A DNA stretch of 47,945 nt from an uncultured Collinsella sp. GTDB taxonomy: Bacteria > Actinomycetota > Coriobacteriia > Coriobacteriales > Coriobacteriaceae. This document shows positions 42,328-47,945 of the stretch, in pieces. The first letter of the stretch is position 1; each line of letters starts with the position of its first letter. The notes below the pieces were generated by a model that saw nothing but the letters and a program-made list of their open reading frames with translations, did no database searches and was not told the origin of the DNA. The position numbers were made by a program, and so were the translations under genes. The DNA is taken from the NCBI GenBank assembly GCA_900757465.1, contig CAAENY010000133.1, positions 1 through 47,945 on the forward strand. Direction: 5' to 3'.

Positions 42328-44397
42328 ATGTCTTCCCAGTTGACGGTTATTATCGCCGGTATCGTGCTGGTTGTGGCCATCGTGGTCGCGCTGGTCATCA
42401 TGCGTCGTGGCGATTCCCGTTTTACCTACGATACGCAGCATGGAACGGCCCCGCGCGCCACCGAGGGCGAGGGCAATACCGCGGCGACCGCCTTTAAGGG
42501 CCGCTTTTCCATCCTCACCACGGGTGTGGGCGCGATGTTTGCGGCGCTCGCCGTCAAGCTGTGGGGCATGCAGATGGTCTCGTCGGACTATTACGAGAAG
42601 CAGGCTAATAGCAATCAGACTCGCACCGTTACCACTCCCGCTGTGCGCGGTCGCATCCTCGACCGCAATGGCGTGGCGCTTGTCCGGAACCGTCCCTCAC
42701 TTGCTGTCGTGGCCTACCGCGACCTTGCCGAGGATGAGGTTCTGGTTCGCCATCTTGCCAACGTGCTCGGTATGCCCTACGTGGCGGTTCTGCGCAATAT
42801 TCAGGACAATACAGAGGGCGCTCAGAGCTTGCATACCATCGCGACGGATGTCCGTCGCTCCACGGTTGCCTATATTCAGGAGCATGCCGGCGAGTTCCCG
42901 GGCGTCAAGATTGCCGAGCGTACCGAGCGCCAGTACCCGTACGGCGAGACGGCATGCCATATCTTGGGCTATACCGGCACCATTACCTCCGAGCAGCTCG
43001 AGGCCCAGAATAAGAAAACCTCTGGCGATGATGATACTTCTGCTGGCAAGATTACGTACCAGTCGGGCGATATCGTGGGCCAGGCGGGCGTTGAGAGCTA
43101 CTACGAAAACCTGCTGCAGGGTATTCGTGGCGAGCAGACCGTCAAGGTCGATGCCTCGGGCAATGTGACCGGTCAGGCCGGCGCCGTGCCCGCGAAGGCC
43201 GGCTCCGACATTAAGCTCACGCTCGACCTTAAGATCCAACAGGCCTGCGAGACGGCACTGGCGAGCGCTATCGAGCTTGCCAAGACCACTGGCTACAGCA
43301 ATGCCGGCAACGGCGCTGTGGTGTGTCTCGATCCCAACAATGGCGAGATTCTGGGCATGGCGAGCGAGCCCAAGTTCGATCCGTCCGTCTTTATCGGCGG
43401 CGTCTCAAATGACGTGTGGACCGAGCTCAATGATGACAAGGGTTCGCACCCGCTGCTCAACCGCGCCATTAGCGGACAGTACATGTCGGCTTCGACCATC
43501 AAGCCGCTCTCGGCACTGGCCGGTCTTGAGTTTGGAACCTACACGTCGGGGCAGACGACCAACTGCACGGGCTATTGGACGGGTCTGGGCAAGTCGTGGG
43601 GCAAGTACTGCTGGCTGCATTCCGGCCACGGCACTATGACGCTGCAGTCGGGTATCGCCAACTCGTGCGACCCCGTCTTCTACGACATGGGCAAGGCGTT
43701 CTTTTATGACGAGAAACATTCCGAGGGCCTGCAGGAGGTCTTTCGTCGCTGGGGCCTAGGCAAGACCTGCGGTATCGATCTGCCGAGTGAGGGCGCGGGC
43801 CGTATTCCCGATGCCGAGTGGAAAGAGTCGTACTTCACCGACGCATCTGCCGAGGACCGCAAGTGGAATGCCGGTGATATGACCAACATTGCCATCGGCC
43901 AGGGCGACATCCTGGTGACGCCCCTGCAGATGGCGTGCGCCTATATGGGTCTTGCCAACGGCGGTAAACAGTACGTGCCTCACGTGTTTTTATCTGCCGT
44001 GTCGCGCGATGGCGACGGCGATGCCTATAAGTACAACGGCAAGGGCAAGAAGAAGCGCCTGGAGGCCAAGATCAACAGCGATTCGGATTTGGCTCTAGTT
44101 CGCAACGGCATGCACGACGTGATTTACACGGCATCGACGTCCCTGGCGGCGCACTTTGGCACCCTGACGCCGCAGGTATACGGCAAGTCGGGCACGGGCG
44201 AGAAAAGTGGCGAGGACGAATACGCGTGGTTCTGCGCCTATGCACCGGCCGATGATCCCAAGTATGTCATCGCTACTGTTCTGGAGCAGGGCGGCGGCGG
44301 CTCAGATACCGCGATGCATGTCGTGCGCGACGTGCTCGGCGTGATTTATGACGAGCCCGATACCTCTTCGGCCTCGGGCGATTCCTCGGTTCGATAG
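42328..44397 (+). CDS. mrdA: Penicillin-binding protein 2 (elongasome transpeptidase)
   Basis: This 689-residue class B PBP crosslinks peptidoglycan with RodA. It has two hydrophobic stretches, residues about 5-25 and 60-80, rather than the usual single anchor, then a dimerisation domain (TTPAVRGRILDRNGVALVRN). The transpeptidase has active-site STIK (SASTIKPLSAL), a second motif in GIANSCDPVFYDMG (S-x-D, as in E. coli PBP2 rather than S-x-N), and KSGTGEKSG as the KTG-type triad. ATG 42328 has GGGGAGG upstream. It overlaps none of its neighbours but lies nine bases before rodA. Confidence 0.95.
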   Translation: MSSQLTVIIAGIVLVVAIVVALVIMRRGDSRFTYDTQHGTAPRATEGEGNTAATAFKGRFSILTTGVGAMFAALAVKLWGMQMVSSDYYEKQANSNQTRTVTTPAVRGRILDRNGVALVRNRPSLAVVAYRDLAEDEVLVRHLANVLGMPYVAVLRNIQDNTEGAQSLHTIATDVRRSTVAYIQEHAGEFPGVKIAERTERQYPYGETACHILGYTGTITSEQLEAQNKKTSGDDDTSAGKITYQSGDIVGQAGVESYYENLLQGIRGEQTVKVDASGNVTGQAGAVPAKAGSDIKLTLDLKIQQACETALASAIELAKTTGYSNAGNGAVVCLDPNNGEILGMASEPKFDPSVFIGGVSNDVWTELNDDKGSHPLLNRAISGQYMSASTIKPLSALAGLEFGTYTSGQTTNCTGYWTGLGKSWGKYCWLHSGHGTMTLQSGIANSCDPVFYDMGKAFFYDEKHSEGLQEVFRRWGLGKTCGIDLPSEGAGRIPDAEWKESYFTDASAEDRKWNAGDMTNIAIGQGDILVTPLQMACAYMGLANGGKQYVPHVFLSAVSRDGDGDAYKYNGKGKKKRLEAKINSDSDLALVRNGMHDVIYTASTSLAAHFGTLTPQVYGKSGTGEKSGEDEYAWFCAYAPADDPKYVIATVLEQGGGGSDTAMHVVRDVLGVIYDEPDTSSASGDSSVR

Positions 44398-44406
44398 GAG
44401 GTTGCG

Positions 44407-45633
44407 ATGGATTTTTCTCCGGCGGATCTGTTCCGTTCAACCAAGACCGGCTCTCGCAGCAGCCTGGACCGCGTCAACAAGCAACTTTCGGCCTCGCGCG
44501 GCACGTTTCGCCAAAAGGTGCATATCGGTGTGCTCGTGGCTACTGTGGCGCTCGTCGCCTACGGTGCCATCATCATCTGGTCGGCTTCGCAGTTTAAGGC
44601 CGATGCCTCGTTCTCACGCCATCTGCTGGGAATTGGCATCGGAGCGGTGCTGGCGGTGCTGGTCTGGCGTACCGATCTGCGCGGTATTTCCAATTTCTCG
44701 ACAGCGTTGCTCGTCATCGACCTGATCGTGATCCTCTCGCCCAAGATTCCGGGTCTGTCCTATACGGGCGGTCTGGGCATGACGGGCTGGATCAAGATTC
44801 CCGGTATCGGCTTGACATTCCAGCCGGTTGAGCTTGCCAAGCTCATCACCATCTTCTTTATTGCTACGCTTGGATCGCAGTATAACGGTCGCATCGATAC
44901 CGTTCGCGACTACGTCAAGCTCTGCGGCATGCTGTCCATTCCGTTTTTGGCCGTCGTCGCCATGGGCGATCTGGGCTCGGGCCTGGTCGTGCTGGTTTCG
45001 GGCGCCATCGTCATTTGTATGAGCGGTGCACGCCGCGAATGGGTGCTGTCGACCCTGGCCCTGCTCGTGGGCCTGGTGGCCCTCGTCCTGGCGCTCGATT
45101 CGGTCTTTGATTCGTTGCTCGGCCACGATGTGCTCATCAAGCAGTATCAGATGAACCGTCTGACGGTCTTTATCGACCCCGATAATGCCGATTCGGACGA
45201 TGCGTACAATCTGCAGCAGTCGTTGATCGCGGTCGGCTCGGGCGGTTTCTTTGGTAAGGGCCTGGGGCATGCGACGCAGTCTGCCGGCGGCTTTCTGCCC
45301 GAGTTCCATACCGATTTCGTCTTCGCCTTTTTGTCCGAGACCTTTGGCTTCTGCGGCTCCTTTTTGCTGCTGTGCTTGTACGTGCTGCTCATCTTCTCGA
45401 CGATCCGCGTTGCCTTTAAGTGTGAGTCCCTGTTTTTGCGTCTTTCGTGTGTTGGCATCGTTGGCATGTGGGCGTTCCAGACCTTCGAAAACATCGGCAT
45501 GTGCATCGGCATGATGCCGATTACCGGTATTCCGCTACCGTTTATTAGCTTCGGTTCGTCTTCGATGATGATTCAGCTGCTGACGGTGGGTATCGTACAA
45601 TCCATATGGCGGCATCGTTCGGGCGCCGCGTAA
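44407..45633 (+). CDS. rodA: RodA/FtsW-family peptidoglycan glycosyltransferase (SEDS)
   Basis: The 408-residue SEDS protein polymerises glycan strands from lipid II during elongation. It has about ten membrane helices, a lipid-II-site region GWIKIPGIGLTFQPVELAKL, the loop SDDAYNLQQSLIAVGSGGFFGKG with the catalytic Asp-rich stretch, LPEFHTDFVFAFLSET and the end GIPLPFISFGSSSM. A cytoplasmic N-terminal extension of about 35 residues precedes the first helix. ATG 44407 follows AGGAGG. It pairs with PBP2 encoded upstream. Confidence 0.96.
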   Translation: MDFSPADLFRSTKTGSRSSLDRVNKQLSASRGTFRQKVHIGVLVATVALVAYGAIIIWSASQFKADASFSRHLLGIGIGAVLAVLVWRTDLRGISNFSTALLVIDLIVILSPKIPGLSYTGGLGMTGWIKIPGIGLTFQPVELAKLITIFFIATLGSQYNGRIDTVRDYVKLCGMLSIPFLAVVAMGDLGSGLVVLVSGAIVICMSGARREWVLSTLALLVGLVALVLALDSVFDSLLGHDVLIKQYQMNRLTVFIDPDNADSDDAYNLQQSLIAVGSGGFFGKGLGHATQSAGGFLPEFHTDFVFAFLSETFGFCGSFLLLCLYVLLIFSTIRVAFKCESLFLRLSCVGIVGMWAFQTFENIGMCIGMMPITGIPLPFISFGSSSMMIQLLTVGIVQSIWRHRSGAA

Positions 45634-45651
45634 CCGCTGGAGGGGTTTGCT

Positions 45652-46581
45652 ATGAAAATTCCCGTAGATAAGCTGACCCGCGCTTTTAAGATGGGCGCGT
45701 CCGTTAAGAAGGATTCCGATACGCCGGTGCGCGTCTCGGTCTATCTGGATTCGTCCGCCTCGCGCTTTCTGGCCGAGACGGTGCGTGACGCCTTTGTGCC
45801 GCAGACGACCTCGGGCATTGTGCGCGTCGAGCGTCTGGGGGAGGAGCGAATTGCTCCAAAGACCGATACCGATGTGGTGCTGGTGCTCTCGTGTGGTTCC
45901 GATCGCTTGGAGAGCGCCGTGCAGGAGCTCGTGATCGCCGGCGCGCCCGTGTGCGTGCTTGCCGAGTCTGCTGTGGAGGTGCCGTTTATCGAGGAGTCCA
46001 CGCCCATGCTCGGCGTGGTAGCGGCAACCGATAAGACGTATCTGCTCGAGACGCTTGCCCGCTGGATTCTCGACCGCACCGACAAGGAAACGGCTTTTGC
46101 GGCGAACTTTGCCTTTATGCGCATCGCGGCGGCCAATCGTATCATCACCTCGTGCGCGCTCACCAATATGGCGACGGGTGCACTGGTGTTTTTGCCGGGC
46201 GCCGATTATCCCGTTATGGCGCTGGCGCAGGTGGGCATGCTCTTTGAGCTCGCTGCCGTCTTTGGACGCGGCATTAAGCCTGAGCGCGGCTACGAGGTCG
46301 CGGGCGTGCTTGCCGGCGGTCTTGTGATCCGCGCGGTCACCCGCGCGCTCGTCAAACAGACGCCGCATATTGGGTTTGCCGTCAAGGCGCTCACTGCTGC
46401 CGCGGGCACCTACGGCATGGGCCGTGCGCTTGTTTCGCTCTACGAGCGCGATGTCGACTACAGCCGTGCCAACGAGGCGGTCACTGCCACGTTCTCCCGC
46501 GTTCGCGATCTGGTGACCACGGTCGCGGGCGCTACCCGTCCTATGGCGTCCTACCAAGACGCATCCGATCTCGCTGCTTAG
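45652..46581 (+). CDS. DUF697-like membrane-associated protein
   Basis: The 309-residue protein has a soluble N-terminal half with an alpha/beta pattern (DVVLVLSCGSDRLESAVQEL). Its C-terminal half has hydrophobic helices, ITSCALTNMATGALVFLPGA, VMALAQVGMLFELAAVFGRG and GVLAGGLVIRAVTRAL, resembling DUF697/YcjF. Such domains often sit behind GTPases, but no P-loop is present here. It follows rodA by 18 bases with GGAGGG upstream, and precedes a TTG-started radical SAM gene, so it may be expressed with the elongasome. Function unknown; the family call is from pattern memory. Confidence 0.65.
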   Translation: MKIPVDKLTRAFKMGASVKKDSDTPVRVSVYLDSSASRFLAETVRDAFVPQTTSGIVRVERLGEERIAPKTDTDVVLVLSCGSDRLESAVQELVIAGAPVCVLAESAVEVPFIEESTPMLGVVAATDKTYLLETLARWILDRTDKETAFAANFAFMRIAAANRIITSCALTNMATGALVFLPGADYPVMALAQVGMLFELAAVFGRGIKPERGYEVAGVLAGGLVIRAVTRALVKQTPHIGFAVKALTAAAGTYGMGRALVSLYERDVDYSRANEAVTATFSRVRDLVTTVAGATRPMASYQDASDLAA

Positions 46582-46591
46582 GGGTTTTCCG

Positions 46592-47945
46592 TTGCGCGTT
46601 GCATACCAAGACTGTTTTCATTTAATTGAGCCGTTGCTCGCCAAGGTCGAGAAGCCGAGCCGCTATATCGATCACGAGTGGGGCACGCTTTCCAAGGCCG
46701 ATGCCGACTACCGTTGCTGCCTGATCTATCCGGATGTGTACGAGGTCGGTCTGCCCAACCAGGGCATCGCCATCCTCTACAACATCCTTAACCAGGCCGA
46801 GGGCATCTCCTGCGAGCGCGGCTATGTGCCGTGGCCCGATATGGGCGACGCCATGCGCGAGGCGGGTATTCCGCTGCTATCGCTCGAGGGTGCAGCGCCG
46901 GTCGCTTCGTTTGATATCGTCGGTCTGCATGTGCCGCACGAGATGGCGGTGACGAACTTCCTCGAGGCACTCGACCTCGCTGGCATTCCGCTGTTAGCGG
47001 CCGACCGTACCGAGGACGACCCCATTATCATCGCCGGCGGTCCCTCGGTGTACAACCCCGAGCCGTACGCGGCCTTCTTCGATGCCATCCTCATCGGTGA
47101 GGGCGAGGAATCGCTGCTCGAGACCTGCCAGCTGCATCGCCGCCTGCGTGACGAAGGGGTCCCGCGCGCGCAGATTGTCGAGCAGCTTGCATCCATTGCC
47201 GGCAACTACGTGCCGTCGCTCTATGAGGTTCGTCACGACGAGCCCTGCTCGCCGCATGGCTACACCGTGCCGCGTGAGGGCAAGGATGCGCCGACCGTGG
47301 TCTACAAGCGCGTCGTCGAGGATTTCGGCGCCACGAATCCGCTGTCGCAGTCGTGTGTGCCCTATGCGCAGCTGGTTCACGACCGCCTGTCTATCGAGAT
47401 CCTGCGCGGCTGCGCCCGCGGCTGTCGTTTTTGCCAGGCCGGCATGACGTATCGCCCGGTGCGCGAGCGCTCGGCCGACCAGATCGTCTCGTCGGTGATT
47501 CAGGGTCTGGAAAAGACCGGCTATGACGAGGTGTCGCTGACCTCGCTCTCCACGACCGACCACTCCTGCATTCGCGACGTGCTCGGCAGGCTCAACCGTC
47601 GCCTGGAGGATACGGGTATTCGCGTGTCTATTCCGTCGCAGCGCCTGGATTCGTTTGGCGTGGATATGGCCGAGTCGGTCGCCGGCGAAAAGAAGGGCGG
47701 CCTGACGTTCGCGCCCGAGGCCGGCAGCCAGCGCATGCGCGACATCATTAACAAGAACGTGACCGAGGAGGACCTGGACCGTGCGGCCAAGGCGGCCTTC
47801 GAGGCCGGCTGGAACCGCATGAAGCTTTACTTTATGATGGGCCTTCCCGGCGAGCGCGACGAGGACATCGTGGCCATCGCCAATCTGGCCGATCACGTGC
47901 TGGAGCTCGGCCGTTCCGTGGTGCCCAAGGCTCGTCGCGGCTCGA
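46592..47945 (+). CDS. B12-binding-type radical SAM protein (TIGR03960-like), 3' truncated
   Basis: The frame stays open to the window end; 451 residues are visible. A region resembling a B12-binding fold (about 50-185, CLIYPDVYEVGLPNQG, IVGLHVPHEMAVTN and IAGGPSVYNPEP) precedes a radical SAM domain whose CX3CX2C cluster motif is RGCARGCRFCQAG near residues 272-284. RIPSQRLDSF-like and TFAPEAGSQRMRDIINKNVTEED segments match the TIGR03960 family. In many genomes it is next to a DUF2344 gene, possibly for RNA modification; the exact reaction is unknown. The start is TTG 46592 with AGGGG seven bases upstream. It directly follows the DUF697-like gene. Confidence 0.85.
   Translation, partial: MRVAYQDCFHLIEPLLAKVEKPSRYIDHEWGTLSKADADYRCCLIYPDVYEVGLPNQGIAILYNILNQAEGISCERGYVPWPDMGDAMREAGIPLLSLEGAAPVASFDIVGLHVPHEMAVTNFLEALDLAGIPLLAADRTEDDPIIIAGGPSVYNPEPYAAFFDAILIGEGEESLLETCQLHRRLRDEGVPRAQIVEQLASIAGNYVPSLYEVRHDEPCSPHGYTVPREGKDAPTVVYKRVVEDFGATNPLSQSCVPYAQLVHDRLSIEILRGCARGCRFCQAGMTYRPVRERSADQIVSSVIQGLEKTGYDEVSLTSLSTTDHSCIRDVLGRLNRRLEDTGIRVSIPSQRLDSFGVDMAESVAGEKKGGLTFAPEAGSQRMRDIINKNVTEEDLDRAAKAAFEAGWNRMKLYFMMGLPGERDEDIVAIANLADHVLELGRSVVPKARRGS

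Overview
The window is a chromosomal segment of a Gram-positive, high-G+C actinobacterium. The best fit is Collinsella or a close relative in the Coriobacteriia. This is inferred from the G+C-rich housekeeping genes, RmlC-RmlD and AroE-AroK fusions, frequent GTG/TTG starts with strong Shine-Dalgarno sites, and familiar gene order; no database was searched. Both terminal genes are cut by the window edges.

Bases 1-16.7 kb are an A+T-richer, mosaic surface-polysaccharide locus. It holds the 3' end of a repeat-containing NlpC/P60-type wall protein, a Wzx-type flippase, GT2 and GT4 glycosyltransferases in both orientations, a polyprenyl-phosphate glycosyltransferase with a DUF2304 partner, a large DUF2142-like membrane protein, a tandem GT2 protein, a WsaF-like (rhamnosyl)transferase, a pyruvyltransferase-family protein and a membrane acyltransferase. 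A G+C-rich island near 6.7-7.2 kb carries a frameshifted small gene, direct repeats and a perfect 16-bp inverted repeat. From 16.7 to 21.7 kb lie very G+C-rich dTDP-L-rhamnose genes (rfbA, rfbB, fused rfbCD). They are interrupted between rfbA and rfbB by a lower-G+C pair: a DUF4869-like protein and a P-loop ATPase. A convergent polyprenyl-phosphate glycosyltransferase and a two-gene O-antigen/teichoic-acid-type ABC exporter (22.9-24.6 kb) complete the region.

After tRNA-Arg(TCT), bases 24.8-33.3 kb hold one minus-strand operon: aroF-tyrA-aroB-aroA-aroC-pheA-aroE/K-aroQ. It encodes every step from PEP plus erythrose-4-phosphate to chorismate, plus the committed Phe and Tyr branch enzymes. A short leader ORF overlapping a terminator-like hairpin precedes aroF and suggests attenuation.

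After tRNA-Arg(CCG), the plus strand carries a P-type cation ATPase, a zinc-ribbon membrane protein, a cyclophilin, a TPR membrane protein, the elongasome operon mreB-mreC-mreD-mrdA(PBP2)-rodA, a DUF697-like protein and the start of a B12-binding/radical SAM gene. The left part decorates the envelope, the right part builds the cell wall, and the middle supplies aromatic amino acids.
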